Assembly (NCBI GenBank): GCA_028287305.1
Contig: JAQBPX010000011.1
Location: forward strand, 1-64,000
Origin: Gemmatimonadota bacterium
GTDB lineage: Bacteria > Gemmatimonadota > Gemmatimonadetes > Gemmatimonadales > Gemmatimonadaceae
Direction: 5' to 3'
Length of the DNA stretch: 64,000 nt
Position numbers and translations under genes: made by a program. Shown piece by piece: positions 49,190 to 58,359 of this stretch. The notes under the pieces are model-generated. The model was not told the origin of the DNA and ran no database searches. It saw only the letters and a program-made list of their open reading frames with translations. How positions within the stretch are numbered: position 1 is the stretch's first letter; every line of letters starts with the position of its first letter.

Positions 49190-50334
49190 GCGGGTTCGGG
49201 TTCTCGCTGGGTGCCTGCAGCGGCGCCGCGCGCACGGGCGTGTTCGACACGCCGCACGGCAGCGTCGAGACGCCGACGTTCATGGCGGTCGGCACGCTCG
49301 CGAGCGTGAAGGGGCTGGACCCGGACGACCTGCACGCGATGGGCGCGCAGATGATCCTGGCGAACGCCTACCACCTGCACCTGCGCCCGGGCGACGACCT
49401 CGTGCGCACGCTCGGCGGCCTGCACGAGTTCATGCAGTGGAGCGGGCCGATCCTCACGGACTCGGGGGGCTTCCAGGTGTTCTCGCTGGCGTCGCTGCGC
49501 ACCGTGAGCGAGGAGGGCGTGATCTTCCAGAGCCACATCGATGGCTCGCGCCGGCACTTCACGCCGGAATCGGTGATGCGCATCGAGCGCAACCTGGGCG
49601 CCGACGTCATCATGCAGTTCGACCACGTGATCCCGGGGCAGAGCGACGCGACCATCGCGCGCGACGCGAGCGAGCGCAGCCTGCGATGGCTGGCGCGCTG
49701 TGCGACGGAGTTCGCGCGGCTGAATGAGGAAGGCGCCTTCAATGAGCAGGCGCTCTTCCCCATCGTGCAGGGCGGGATCCACGAGGAGCTGCGGCGCGAG
49801 GCCGCGCAGTCGATTCGCGGCATGGGCGACTGGGTGGGCTACGGCATCGGCGGGCTGTCGGTGGGCGAGTCGAAGCCCGACATGTACCGGATACTCGAGT
49901 CGGTGCACGAGGTGCTGCCCACGGAGCGCCCGCGCTACCTGATGGGCGTGGGGTATCCCGAGGACCTCGTGGAGGGTGTGGCGCGCGGCGTGGACCTGTT
50001 CGACTGCGTGGCTCCCACGCGCATGGGTCGCAACGGCGCCTTCTTCACGCCGGATGGCCGCAAGGCGATCAAGCGCGCGGAATTCCGCACGGACCCGCGC
50101 CCGCTGGACGAGAGCTGCGACTGCACGGCCTGCCGCCGCTTCTCGCGCGCGTACCTGCGGCACCTGTTCCAGGCGGACGAGATGCTCGGGCTCCGCCTGC
50201 TTTCCCTGCACAATGTACATTTCCTCGTGCGCCTGATGCGGACGGCGCGCGCCGCCATCCAGGACGGCAGCTTCGGTTCATGGAGCCGAGACTGGCTGGC
50301 GCGCTATCACTCCCAGACCACGAGCCCGGCATGA
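49186..50334 (+). CDS. tgt: tRNA-guanine transglycosylase
   Basis: Exchanges guanine-34 for preQ1 in tRNAs with GUN anticodons. The 382-residue protein has the catalytic Asp in LTDSGGFQVFSL, GGLSVGESK, LMGVGYPEDLVEGV, the second Asp in GVDLFDCVAPTRMGRNG and the zinc site CDCTACRRFSRAYLRHL. GTG 49186 overlaps queA by 4 bp, and its stop overlaps yajC. Confidence 0.97.
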   Translation: MSGFGFSLGACSGAARTGVFDTPHGSVETPTFMAVGTLASVKGLDPDDLHAMGAQMILANAYHLHLRPGDDLVRTLGGLHEFMQWSGPILTDSGGFQVFSLASLRTVSEEGVIFQSHIDGSRRHFTPESVMRIERNLGADVIMQFDHVIPGQSDATIARDASERSLRWLARCATEFARLNEEGAFNEQALFPIVQGGIHEELRREAAQSIRGMGDWVGYGIGGLSVGESKPDMYRILESVHEVLPTERPRYLMGVGYPEDLVEGVARGVDLFDCVAPTRMGRNGAFFTPDGRKAIKRAEFRTDPRPLDESCDCTACRRFSRAYLRHLFQADEMLGLRLLSLHNVHFLVRLMRTARAAIQDGSFGSWSRDWLARYHSQTTSPA

Positions 50335-50687
50335 GTCCCCTGTACGCCCTCTTACTCTCGCCCGCGCAGGGCGGCGGCGCGAGCATGCTCCCCTTCATCG
50401 TCCAGATGGGGGCGATCTTCGCAATCTTCTACTTCCTGCTCATCCGCCCGCAGCAGAAGCAGAAGCAGCAGCACGAGGCATCGCTGCGCGAGCTGAAGAA
50501 GGGTGACCGCATCGTGACGGCGGGCGGGATCATCGGCGAGGTGGTGCACATTCGCGTGCTCGGGTCGACCACGAATCCAGGCAGCGGCCTGGAGGATGAG
50601 GTCACGATCCGGTCGGGTGAGTCGAAGGTGATCGTGGAGCGCGGCCGCATCGCGCGCATTGCCCGTGCCCAGGGGACCGCGGCGTGA
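50331..50687 (+). CDS. yajC: Preprotein translocase accessory subunit YajC
   Basis: A 118-residue single-span inner-membrane protein associated with SecDF. The membrane helix (MGAIFAIFYFLLIRPQQK) is followed by the hallmark QQKQKQQHEASLRELKKGDRIVTAGGIIGEV. Its place after tgt is conserved across many bacteria, though secD/secF do not follow here. It overlaps def by 4 bp. Confidence 0.95.
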   Translation: MSPLYALLLSPAQGGGASMLPFIVQMGAIFAIFYFLLIRPQQKQKQQHEASLRELKKGDRIVTAGGIIGEVVHIRVLGSTTNPGSGLEDEVTIRSGESKVIVERGRIARIARAQGTAA

Positions 50688-51253
50688 GCGTGCTGCCGAT
50701 CCGCGTGCTGGGCGACCCCATCCTCCGCGAGGAGACGGCGGTGGTCGCCGAAGTCACGGATGACGTGCGCAAGCTGATCGACGACATGTTCGAGACCATG
50801 TACGCCGCCGCGGGCATCGGGCTGGCCGCGCCACAGGTGGGGCGGAGTGAGCGCGTGGCCGTGGTGGACGTGGATGGCGAGAAGTACGCGCTGGTGAATC
50901 CCGAGGTCAGCACGAGCAGTGGGCGCGGCAAGACGGAAGAGGGATGCCTTTCCATTCCGGACATTCACGGTGACGTGGAGCGCCCCACCAGGGTGACGGT
51001 GAGGGCGATCGACCGCCGCGGCACGCCCTTCGAGGTGAGCGCGGAGGGACTGCTCGCGCGCTGCTTCCAGCACGAGATCGACCACCTGCACGGGCGGCTG
51101 TTCATCGACTACCTGGGGCCGTTCAAGCGCCGGTCGGCCATGAACCAGTGGGCGCGCGAGCGCGAGCGATACCCGAACAACATCCGCCTGCTCACGCCGG
51201 CGGAGATCGCGAAGAACCTCAAGGACGATCATCCGCACGACGAGGACATGTAG
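50684..51253 (+). CDS. def: Peptide deformylase
   Basis: Removes formyl from the initiator Met of nascent proteins. The 189-residue protein has all three motifs: GIGLAAPQVG, EEGCLSIPD with the metal Cys, and the metal histidines in QHEIDHLHG. GTG 50684 overlaps yajC. The next gene, fmt, makes the formyl-Met-tRNA whose formyl group Def removes. They are directly adjacent. Confidence 0.97.
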   Translation: MSVLPIRVLGDPILREETAVVAEVTDDVRKLIDDMFETMYAAAGIGLAAPQVGRSERVAVVDVDGEKYALVNPEVSTSSGRGKTEEGCLSIPDIHGDVERPTRVTVRAIDRRGTPFEVSAEGLLARCFQHEIDHLHGRLFIDYLGPFKRRSAMNQWARERERYPNNIRLLTPAEIAKNLKDDHPHDEDM

Positions 51254-52192
51254 GTGCGCGTGCTGTTCTGGGGGACGCCGGAGTTCGCCGTGCCGCCGCT
51301 GCGCGCGCTGCTGGGCGAGGGCTTCGACGTGGTGGGCGTGGTGACGCAGCCCGACAAGGCGGTGGGTCGCTCGCGATCCACCTTGCAGCCGCCAGCCGTG
51401 AAGGTGGTGGCCCTCGAGGAGGGGCTGCCCGTGCTGCAGCCGGAGAAGCCCCGTGGCGAGGCGTTCGAGCAGCAGCTGCGCGAGCTTGCACCCGACGTCT
51501 CCGTGGTGGTGGCCTACGGACACCTGCTGCCTGAGGCCGTGATCGCGACGCCGCGCCTGGGCACGCTCAACATCCATGCATCGCTCCTCCCCCGGTGGCG
51601 GGGCGCCGCGCCGATCCAGGCTGCGCTGCTGCACGGCGACGCCGAGACCGGCGTGTGCATCATGCGGATGGTGCGCGCCCTCGACGCCGGCCCGGTGCTC
51701 ATCTCGCGCTCCACGCCCATCCTCGACGACGAGGCGTACGGCGAGCTGCAGATGCGGCTGTCGGAGCTCGGGGCGATGGCGCTCATCGAGGCGCTGGCGC
51801 TGCTCGAGCTCGGCGCGAGCGCGGAGGCGCCGCAGGATGCGTCGCTGGTGACGTACGCGCCGAAGATCGAGCGCGAGGCCACGCGAGTGGACTTCACGCA
51901 GGATGCGAGCGCCGTGTCGCGCCAGGTGCGCGCGTACGACCCGCGACCCGGCGCCTTCGGCACGCTCGACGGGCGTGACGTGAAGCTCTTCTGCGCGCGC
52001 GTGGTGGACGCGCAGGGCACGCCCGGCGAGGTGCTCGCGATCGACGGCGAGGGCGCGGTGATCGCATGCGGAACGGGCGCGATTCGCGTGGGGGGCCTGC
52101 AGCCCTCCGGCAAGGCTCGGCTCACCCCCTCGGACTGGGCGCGCGGACGGGGCATCACCATCGGCGGGCGGTTCGCGACGACGCTATCTTAG
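51254..52192 (+). CDS. fmt: Methionyl-tRNA formyltransferase
   Basis: Formylates initiator Met-tRNA with 10-formyl-tetrahydrofolate. The 312-residue protein has VLFWGTPEFAVPPLRALL, the catalytic NIHASLLPRWRGAAPIQ with Asn-His, and ITIGGRF near the end. GTG 51254 directly follows the def stop. Length matches E. coli Fmt (315). Confidence 0.97.
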   Translation: MRVLFWGTPEFAVPPLRALLGEGFDVVGVVTQPDKAVGRSRSTLQPPAVKVVALEEGLPVLQPEKPRGEAFEQQLRELAPDVSVVVAYGHLLPEAVIATPRLGTLNIHASLLPRWRGAAPIQAALLHGDAETGVCIMRMVRALDAGPVLISRSTPILDDEAYGELQMRLSELGAMALIEALALLELGASAEAPQDASLVTYAPKIEREATRVDFTQDASAVSRQVRAYDPRPGAFGTLDGRDVKLFCARVVDAQGTPGEVLAIDGEGAVIACGTGAIRVGGLQPSGKARLTPSDWARGRGITIGGRFATTLS

Positions 52193-52196
52193 GGGC

Positions 52197-53525
52197 ATGG
52201 CGGTCACCCGACGAGCGAGCACGATCACCGAGGCGAGGATTGCCGCCGCGGACGTCTGCGCCGACATCCGGCGCGGCGAGCTGCTCGACCCGAGCTTCGA
52301 CCGCCGGACGTCGGGGCTGGATGCGCGTGACCGCCGCTGGACGCGCGAGCTGGTGTACGGGATGCTGCGTCGCCGGAGCTGGATCGATGCGCTGCTCGAC
52401 GTGCGCGTGAAGGGCGGGCTGCAGCGCCTGGAGCCGGGGTTCCTGGACCTCATGCGGCTCGGCACCTACCAGCTGCTCGAGATGGGAAGCGTGCCGGCGT
52501 ACGCGGCGATCGGCCAGACCGTGGAGCTTGCGAAGGTGCGCGAGGGCATCGGCGCGGGCGGGCTGGCGAACGCGGTCCTGCGCCGGATCGATCGCGAGCG
52601 CGGCGCCATGGCGGCGGTCGTGCCCGCCGATGCAGTCGATGCGCTGGTGCTGTCGCACTCGCATCCGCGCTGGCTGGTGGACCGATGGATCGCGCGCTTC
52701 GGCATGAGCGAGACGGAGGCGCTGCTCGAGGCGAACAACCGCGAGGCGCCGCTGATCGCCCGCCCCGTGGGCGTGGACATCGACACGCTGCGCACGATGC
52801 TGTCGGATGCCGGGGTGAGCACCGAGCCCGCGCCGCTGCTCGCGGACAGCGTGGTGATGACGAGCGCGCTCTCGCTCCACGAGCTCGGCGTCTTTCGGCA
52901 GGGGCTGTTTCACCTGCAGGATCCCGCCTCCACGCTCGTGACGAAGTACGCCGACGTGCCGCAGGGCGCCACCGTGATCGACCTCTGCGCCGCCCCGGGT
53001 GGCAAGAGCGTGGAGCTCGCGCGGCACGCCGGGCTCGTGATCTCGTGCGACCTCTCGCCCACCCGCATCGCGCGCGTGATGGAGAATCGCGAGCGGCTCG
53101 CGGTGGACCAGCTGTTCGCCGTGGTCGCCGACGCGCGCATGCCGGCGGTGCGCCCCGCCGACCTGGTGCTGGTGGATGCCCCGTGCACGGGGACCGGCAC
53201 GTTCCGCCGGCATCCGGATGCGCGCTGGCGGCTCCGCATCTCGGACCTGGCCGTGCTGGGCGCGCTGCAGCGCTCGATCCTGCGCGCGGCGGCCGGCGTG
53301 GTGCGTCCCGGCGGCATCCTGGTATACAGCACGTGCTCGCTGGAGCCCGAGGAGAACGACGAGCAGGTGGACCAGTTCCTCGCGGAGCACCCCGACTTCG
53401 CGCTCGAGGCACCGTCCGATGGAGCGGTGCCGGAAACGGTGCTCGACGCCGGCCGCCTGCGCGTGCTGCCACAACGCCACGGCACCGATGGGGCATTCGC
53501 GGCGCGCATGCGGAGGGCTGCATGA
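52197..53525 (+). CDS. rsmB: 16S rRNA (cytosine-C5) methyltransferase RsmB
   Basis: Makes m5C967 in 16S rRNA. The 442-residue protein has an N-terminal NusB-like RNA-binding domain (DRRWTRELVYGMLRRR) and a C-terminal methyltransferase: DLCAAPGGKSVELA (SAM), VDAPCTGTGTFRRHPD with one catalytic Cys, and VYSTCSLEPEEN with the other. A purine-rich AGGGGC precedes ATG 52197. The fmt-rsmB order is conserved in many bacteria. Confidence 0.96.
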   Translation: MAVTRRASTITEARIAAADVCADIRRGELLDPSFDRRTSGLDARDRRWTRELVYGMLRRRSWIDALLDVRVKGGLQRLEPGFLDLMRLGTYQLLEMGSVPAYAAIGQTVELAKVREGIGAGGLANAVLRRIDRERGAMAAVVPADAVDALVLSHSHPRWLVDRWIARFGMSETEALLEANNREAPLIARPVGVDIDTLRTMLSDAGVSTEPAPLLADSVVMTSALSLHELGVFRQGLFHLQDPASTLVTKYADVPQGATVIDLCAAPGGKSVELARHAGLVISCDLSPTRIARVMENRERLAVDQLFAVVADARMPAVRPADLVLVDAPCTGTGTFRRHPDARWRLRISDLAVLGALQRSILRAAAGVVRPGGILVYSTCSLEPEENDEQVDQFLAEHPDFALEAPSDGAVPETVLDAGRLRVLPQRHGTDGAFAARMRRAA

Positions 53526-54280
53526 GCGCATCGCGCGCCGGTGGAGGAGGGCTGCGGTCGCGCATTCGCGGCCTGCTCCCCTACGTGATCGCGCTCGTGG
53601 GGGGCTTCTTCACGGCTTACCTGCTCGTGGCCTTCGTGGTGTTCCCCGCCGGGGTGATCCCGCGCGACGTGAAGGTGCCGAACGTCACGGGCCTCGCCTA
53701 CGAGGACGCCGACCGACGGCTGATCGCCGCGGGCTTCAAGGCGGAGAAGGGCGAGGTGCGCTTTCACGCGAGCGCGCCGCAGGGCACGGTGCTCGACCAG
53801 GTGCCACCGGCGGACGCGAAGGAACTCATGGGCACCTCCGTCACGCTCGCAGTGAGCGGCGGCCAGAAGATGGGAACGGTGCCGAACATCGGCGGCATGA
53901 CGCAGGCCGATGCCGAGCGCGCGATCGAGGAGGCGGGTTTCAACGTCGGCGAGACATCGGACCAGCCCAGCACGCAGCCTCGGGGCACGGTGGTGGACGC
54001 GCGCCCGCGTGCCGGATCGTCGCTGCCGATGCCGGGCGTGATCTCGATCGTGCTCAGCGCGGGGCCGACCACCATGAGCATGCCGGACGTGGTGGGCCGT
54101 CCGCTGGCGGATGCGCGCAGCTTCCTGCAGCAGGTGGGCATCGCGGTGGCAGACGTCGTCAACGACGACGGCGGGCCGCCGAGGCCGAACCAGCCGGTCA
54201 TCAGCCAGTCGCCCGCGGGGGGCGCGCAGGTGCCGATGCGCAGTCGCGTCTCCCTGCACGTGGCGGGAGGTCCCCCGTGA
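53522..54280 (+). CDS. PASTA-domain membrane protein
   Basis: A 252-residue protein with one membrane helix (residues 19-42) and three PASTA repeats outside: KVPNVTGLAYEDADRRLIAAGF, GTVPNIGGMTQADAERAIEEAGF and MSMPDVVGRPLADARSFLQQVG. PASTA domains bind peptidoglycan fragments, usually on Ser/Thr kinases or PBPs; here no kinase or transpeptidase domain is attached. It overlaps rsmB by 4 bp and rpe by 4 bp. Confidence 0.93.
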   Translation: MSASRAGGGGLRSRIRGLLPYVIALVGGFFTAYLLVAFVVFPAGVIPRDVKVPNVTGLAYEDADRRLIAAGFKAEKGEVRFHASAPQGTVLDQVPPADAKELMGTSVTLAVSGGQKMGTVPNIGGMTQADAERAIEEAGFNVGETSDQPSTQPRGTVVDARPRAGSSLPMPGVISIVLSAGPTTMSMPDVVGRPLADARSFLQQVGIAVADVVNDDGGPPRPNQPVISQSPAGGAQVPMRSRVSLHVAGGPP

Positions 54281-54942
54281 GCGCGCGCATCGCGCCGTCG
54301 CTGCTGAGCGCCGACTTCGCGCACCTCGCTGACGAGGTCGCGATGTGCGAGGCCGGTGGCGCCGACATGCTGCACGTGGACGTCATGGATGGACGCTTCG
54401 TGCCGAACCTGACCTTCGGCGCGAAGGTCATCGAGACCGTGCGCAAGCTGACGTCGCTGCCGCTCGACGTGCACCTGATGGTCGTGGAGCCCGAGCGTTA
54501 CTTCGACGACTTCGCCGCGGCCGGCGCCACGGGGATGACGATCCACGTGGAGGCAGCGCCCCACCTGCACCGGCAGCTCGCGCGCATCCGCGAGCTCGGC
54601 TGCCGCGCCGGGGTGGCACTCAATCCCTCCACGCCCCTCGCGCACATTCGCGACGTGCTGCCGGAGCTCGACCTGGTGCTCGTGATGTCGGTGAACCCGG
54701 GCTTCGGCGGCCAGCAGTTCATTCCGCGCGCCCTCGACCGGATTCGCGAGGCGCGCACCATGCTGCGCGAGGCGCGCTGCGACGCCGCGCTCGAGGTGGA
54801 CGGCGGCGTGGCGCGCCGCACCATCCGCTCGTGCTGGGAGGCGGGCGCCGACACCTTCGTGGCCGGCAACGCCATCTTCTCGGCGGCGGACCCGCGCGCC
54901 GAGATCGGCGCGCTTCGCGGGGAATGCGTGGTGCGCGCATGA
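54277..54942 (+). CDS. rpe: Ribulose-phosphate 3-epimerase
   Basis: Interconverts ribulose 5-phosphate and xylulose 5-phosphate. The 221-residue TIM barrel shows IAPSLLSADFAHL, MLHVDVMDGRFVPNLTFG with a catalytic Asp and metal His, DVHLMVVEPE, LVMSVNPGFGGQQFI and LEVDGGV. GTG 54277 overlaps the PASTA gene. Length is typical (about 220). Confidence 0.97.
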   Translation: MSARIAPSLLSADFAHLADEVAMCEAGGADMLHVDVMDGRFVPNLTFGAKVIETVRKLTSLPLDVHLMVVEPERYFDDFAAAGATGMTIHVEAAPHLHRQLARIRELGCRAGVALNPSTPLAHIRDVLPELDLVLVMSVNPGFGGQQFIPRALDRIREARTMLREARCDAALEVDGGVARRTIRSCWEAGADTFVAGNAIFSAADPRAEIGALRGECVVRA

Positions 54943-54966
54943 CGGCGCGCACGTGACGGCGCGCTG

Positions 54967-55569
54967 ATGACGATGCGCCAGCAGTGGACGGTGGTGGGCG
55001 CGGTGGTGCTCGTGCTCGGCCTGGTGGTGAGCGTCGCCATGCGCACGCTCGGCAGCGAGCTCTTTCCCGTGGGCGTGGGCATGGCGGCGCCGAAGTTCTC
55101 GGCCCTGACCATGGGCCCGGCGCCGAGGGAAAAAAGCCTGGACGACTACAAGGGCCAGGTGGTGCTGTTGAACGTGTGGGCCACGTGGTGCCCGCCCTGC
55201 GAGGTGGAGATGCCGAGCATCGAGCAGCTCCACCGCGAATTCGGCCCCCTGGGGCTCAAGGTCGTGGCGGTGACGATCGACGACCCCGGCAGCGAGAAGG
55301 TGATCCAGGCGTACGTGCGCAACCATGGCCTCACCTTCGAGATCCTGCACGATGCGGAGCGCAACATCGAGCGGAGCTACCAGATCACGGGATATCCCGA
55401 GACGTTCGTGATCGCACGCGACGGCACGATCCGGAAGAAGTGGATCAGCGCGGCGAACTGGGCATCGCCGGCAAACCGCACGCTGATCGCCGAGCTGCTC
55501 GGCGTGCCCCTGCCCGCTGCGCGGCCCGCGACGGGCGACAGCGCGCGCGGCGCCGCGCTCACGCGCTGA
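54967..55569 (+). CDS. TlpA/ResA-like membrane-anchored thioredoxin
   Basis: A 200-residue thiol-disulfide oxidoreductase. An N-terminal helix (VVGAVVLVLGLVVSVAM) anchors it, with the thioredoxin domain in the periplasm. The active site is WATWCPPCEVEMP (C75 and C78), and the cis-Pro region is ITGYPETFVI. It could supply electrons for cytochrome maturation or other periplasmic disulfide reduction. It lies 24 bp after rpe in the same operon. Confidence 0.92.
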   Translation: MTMRQQWTVVGAVVLVLGLVVSVAMRTLGSELFPVGVGMAAPKFSALTMGPAPREKSLDDYKGQVVLLNVWATWCPPCEVEMPSIEQLHREFGPLGLKVVAVTIDDPGSEKVIQAYVRNHGLTFEILHDAERNIERSYQITGYPETFVIARDGTIRKKWISAANWASPANRTLIAELLGVPLPAARPATGDSARGAALTR

Positions 55570-55572
55570 CGG

Positions 55573-56229
55573 GTGGGCGGCTTCCGCTCGCTCGTCACCG
55601 AGCACGTGGTCCTCAAGGCCACCGCGTTCCTCGTTGCGGTCATGCTCTGGTTCATCGTCACGGTGAAGGAGCCGGCGGAGGACGACGTCGCCGTGCGGTT
55701 GATCATGCCGGGCGACAGCACCGTGCAGCTGCGTGGGGCACGGCCGAAGGTGCGCGTGCTGGTCGCCGCGCGGGGTGGGGACATCCTCAAGCTGCATGGC
55801 ACTCCTCCCACGCTCAGGTTGCGGGTGCCAGCCGATCCGCCGGACAGCATGGTGGTGGAGTTGCGCCCGGGCGACGTGGACCTGCCCGCAGGGATCGAGG
55901 GAACGGTGCGCGACATCTATCCCAAGTCGGTGACGCTTCGCTTCTCGGACACCGCGGAGCGCCTGCTGCCGGTGCGGGCGGCGCTCGACGTCGCGCCATC
56001 GCTCCCGGTGGGCGGGGTGTCGTTCGACTTCGCGCCCGAGAGCGTGCGCGTTCGCGGGCCGAGACGCCTGGTGGTGCGGACGCGTGGCGTGTACACCGCG
56101 CACGTCTCCGTGCTCGCGCTCGACACGGCGGCGCAGCAGGTGCCGCTCGACACCGAGCGGCACAGTGGACTCACGCTACTCCCGCCTCGCGTGCAGGTTC
56201 GCGTCCGTCGCCTGCACCCGGCGCCCTGA
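55573..56229 (+). CDS. YbbR-like membrane protein
   Basis: A 218-residue protein with one N-terminal helix (KATAFLVAVMLWFIVTV) and extracytoplasmic YbbR-like repeats (VRVLVAARGGDILKL ... VPADPPDSMVVELRPGDVDLP ... YPKSVTLRF). In other bacteria YbbR (CdaR) regulates the diadenylate cyclase CdaA encoded beside it; no cyclase gene is visible here. GTG 55573 is 3 bp after the thioredoxin gene. Confidence 0.85.
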   Translation: MGGFRSLVTEHVVLKATAFLVAVMLWFIVTVKEPAEDDVAVRLIMPGDSTVQLRGARPKVRVLVAARGGDILKLHGTPPTLRLRVPADPPDSMVVELRPGDVDLPAGIEGTVRDIYPKSVTLRFSDTAERLLPVRAALDVAPSLPVGGVSFDFAPESVRVRGPRRLVVRTRGVYTAHVSVLALDTAAQQVPLDTERHSGLTLLPPRVQVRVRRLHPAP

Positions 56230-56231
56230 GC

Positions 56232-57278
56232 ATGCGAGTCCTTGGAATCGAGACGTCGTGCGACGAGACGTCGGCATCGGTGGTCGAGGGATCGGGTGAG
56301 ACGACCGCACTGCGCTCGCTGGTGATCCTGTCACAGGACGTGCACACCATCTTCGGCGGCGTGGTGCCCGAGATTGCGTCACGCGCGCACCTCACGGCGA
56401 TCGTCCCGGTCACGGAGCGGGCACTGCGCGACGCGGGGCTGGCGCTCGCCGAGATCGACGCGATCGCGGTGACGAACGCGCCGGGGCTGGTGGGCGCGCT
56501 CCTGGTGGGGGTGAGCTTCGCCAAGTCGCTCGCGTACTCGGCGGGGAAGCCGCTGATCGGCGTGCACCACATGGAGGGGCATCTCTTCGCCACGGCGCTC
56601 GAACAGGAGGATGCGGTGCCCCCCTACGTCGCGCTGCTCGTCTCCGGCGGGCACACCCTGCTGCTCGACGTGGAGGCGTGGGGCAGGTACCGACTGCTCG
56701 GCTCCACTCGCGATGACGCGGCGGGCGAGGCATTCGACAAGAGCGCCAAGCTGCTCGGCCTTCCCTACCCCGGCGGTCCGCATCTCGAGCAGCTGGCGGC
56801 GACCGGTGATCCGAAGCGATTCCGGTTCACGCGACCCATGTTGCGGCGCGACCAGCAGCCGGGAGACGCCGACTACTACGACCTCTCGTTCAGTGGGCTC
56901 AAGACCGCCGTGCTGAACGCGGTGCGAGCCACGGGCGACGCGCTGGACGACGAGGCACGCGCGGCGATCGCGCGAGGATTCCAGGACTCGCTGATCGAGA
57001 CGCTGGTGGAGAAAACCGCGCGCGCAGTGCGCGCGCGCGGACGGACGCGCGTGGTGCTCGGGGGAGGCGTGTCCGGCAACCGCACGCTGGTGGATGCGAT
57101 GCGCACGAGAATGGCGGCACTGGGGGCCACCGTGCACGCGCCGAGCTCGCGACTCGCCACCGACAACGCGGCGATGATCGCGCGCGCCGGACTCTTCCGG
57201 CTGGAGCGAGGTGAGCGTTCAACGGCCGGGCTCAACGCCTTCGCGACGCAGCCCATTCCTGGACTGGTGGCGGAATGA
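56232..57278 (+). CDS. tsaD: tRNA t6A threonylcarbamoyl transferase TsaD
   Basis: Catalytic subunit for N6-threonylcarbamoyladenosine-37 in tRNA. The 348-residue protein has VLGIETSCDETSASVV, FGGVVPEIASRAH, the metal histidines in GVHHMEGHLFA, LLVSGGHTLLL, SFSGLKTAV and LGGGVSGNRTL. ATG 56232 is 2 bp after the ybbR stop. It overlaps lgt by 4 bp. Confidence 0.97.
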   Translation: MRVLGIETSCDETSASVVEGSGETTALRSLVILSQDVHTIFGGVVPEIASRAHLTAIVPVTERALRDAGLALAEIDAIAVTNAPGLVGALLVGVSFAKSLAYSAGKPLIGVHHMEGHLFATALEQEDAVPPYVALLVSGGHTLLLDVEAWGRYRLLGSTRDDAAGEAFDKSAKLLGLPYPGGPHLEQLAATGDPKRFRFTRPMLRRDQQPGDADYYDLSFSGLKTAVLNAVRATGDALDDEARAAIARGFQDSLIETLVEKTARAVRARGRTRVVLGGGVSGNRTLVDAMRTRMAALGATVHAPSSRLATDNAAMIARAGLFRLERGERSTAGLNAFATQPIPGLVAE

Positions 57279-58111
57279 CGACGCATCCGATCATCCACCA
57301 TCCGCTGGCCCTGGGCGTTGGCCCACTGCAGCTGACGGGCTTCGGGATCGCGATGCTGCTGTCGTTCATCATTGCGCAGGTCGTGGCACAACACCTCCTC
57401 CGCCGGCGCGGGCACGACCCGGAACCGGTGGCGGACATGATCATCGCGGCGGTGATCGGCGGGCTGCTGGGCGCGAAGCTGTACTTCGTGGTGGTGCTCC
57501 ACAACTACGACGCGCTCTTCACGCGCGGGGGATTCGTGTTCTGGGGTGGATTGATCGGCGGTGCGGTCGCCGTGATGCTGGTGGTGCGACACAAGAAGCT
57601 CCCGCAGGCGCGCATCGCGGACGTCTCCGGGCCGGCACTCGCCGCTGCCTATGCGGTGGGCCGCACGGGATGCTGGGCCGTGGGCGACGACTATGGCCGC
57701 CCGTGGAACGGCTTCCTTGCCGTCGCCTTTCCGGATGGCGCGCCGCCGAGCACCGTGCGCGCCATGTCACGCGACTTCGGGGTGCAGTTCCCGGCGGGCC
57801 TCGATCCGGCGAGCGTGGTGGGCGTTCACCCCACGCAACTGTATGAGGTGGCGCTGGCCATCGGCATGTTCCTGGTGCTCTGGCGCCTGCGCGACCATCG
57901 GCATCGCGAGGGGTGGCTCATGGGCGCGTACTGCGTGCTGGCCGGGGCGGAGCGATTCGGCGTCGAGTTCTTCCGGGCGAAGGATGACCGGCTCTTCGGG
58001 CCGCTGACCTGGGCGCAGCTGATCGCGCTGGCATTCGTGGCGGGAGGCGCGGTTCTGATGCGAGTGCGCGCCGGGCGCTCAGGCCTGCTTCCGCTTCACG
58101 TCGAGGCCTGA
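57275..58111 (+). CDS. lgt: Prolipoprotein diacylglyceryl transferase
   Basis: Attaches diacylglycerol to the lipobox Cys of prelipoproteins at the inner membrane. The 278-residue protein has about seven helices and the family blocks LTGFGIAMLLSFIIAQ, GLLGAKLYFVV, FVFWGGLIGG and GVHPTQLYEV. The signature loop reads GRTGCWAVGDDYGRPW, so the usual GNFxNxE is a Cys/GDDYG variant. The CsgG-domain protein at 37781 is an obvious client. Its 3' end overlaps the convergent small gene by 33 bp. Confidence 0.93.
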   Translation: MTTHPIIHHPLALGVGPLQLTGFGIAMLLSFIIAQVVAQHLLRRRGHDPEPVADMIIAAVIGGLLGAKLYFVVVLHNYDALFTRGGFVFWGGLIGGAVAVMLVVRHKKLPQARIADVSGPALAAAYAVGRTGCWAVGDDYGRPWNGFLAVAFPDGAPPSTVRAMSRDFGVQFPAGLDPASVVGVHPTQLYEVALAIGMFLVLWRLRDHRHREGWLMGAYCVLAGAERFGVEFFRAKDDRLFGPLTWAQLIALAFVAGGAVLMRVRAGRSGLLPLHVEA

Positions 58112-58342
58112 CGAAAGCACCGCGCTGCACTGCGGGCCATGCTCCTGGCAGTAGACGCCATGACGATCGGCGAAGATCATGTGCGTGATGGTCTCGTCGG
58201 CATACCGCACGCGCGCCAGCTGGCGCACGGCGGTGCGCGCGCCGAGCACCGCACGCGGATCGAGGTGGTCCACGGCCACCTCGCGTGGAAAGAGGTCGAT
58301 CTGCGGCCCGAAGCGCGGTCCCTTTCGCTTGCGTCGCTTCAT
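58079..58342 (-). CDS. Hypothetical 87-residue basic protein
   Basis: A small protein beginning MKRRKRKGPRFGPQIDLFP, then a short alpha/beta stretch (AVLGARTAVRQLARVRYADETITHMIFADRHGVYCQEHG) with two Cys residues (CQEHGPQCSAV) that could hold a metal. No family recognised. It starts 17 bp after the iron-permease stop and likely shares its transcript, which hints at an iron-related role. Confidence 0.65.
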   Translation of the reverse strand: MKRRKRKGPRFGPQIDLFPREVAVDHLDPRAVLGARTAVRQLARVRYADETITHMIFADRHGVYCQEHGPQCSAVLSSGLDVKRKQA

Positions 58343-58359
58343 GGGCTGCAAGCTATTGC

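Noticed and set aside
52185-52190. TATCTT 6 bp before rsmB as a leaderless promoter
   Set aside because: It lies in the last codons of fmt and is followed by a purine-rich AGGGGC, so rsmB is more simply translated from the operon message.
57660-57710. Non-functional Lgt because of the altered GNFxNxE signature
   Set aside because: Cys-containing variants of this loop with DDYG or CCYG occur in other Lgt proteins, and the remaining family blocks are intact.
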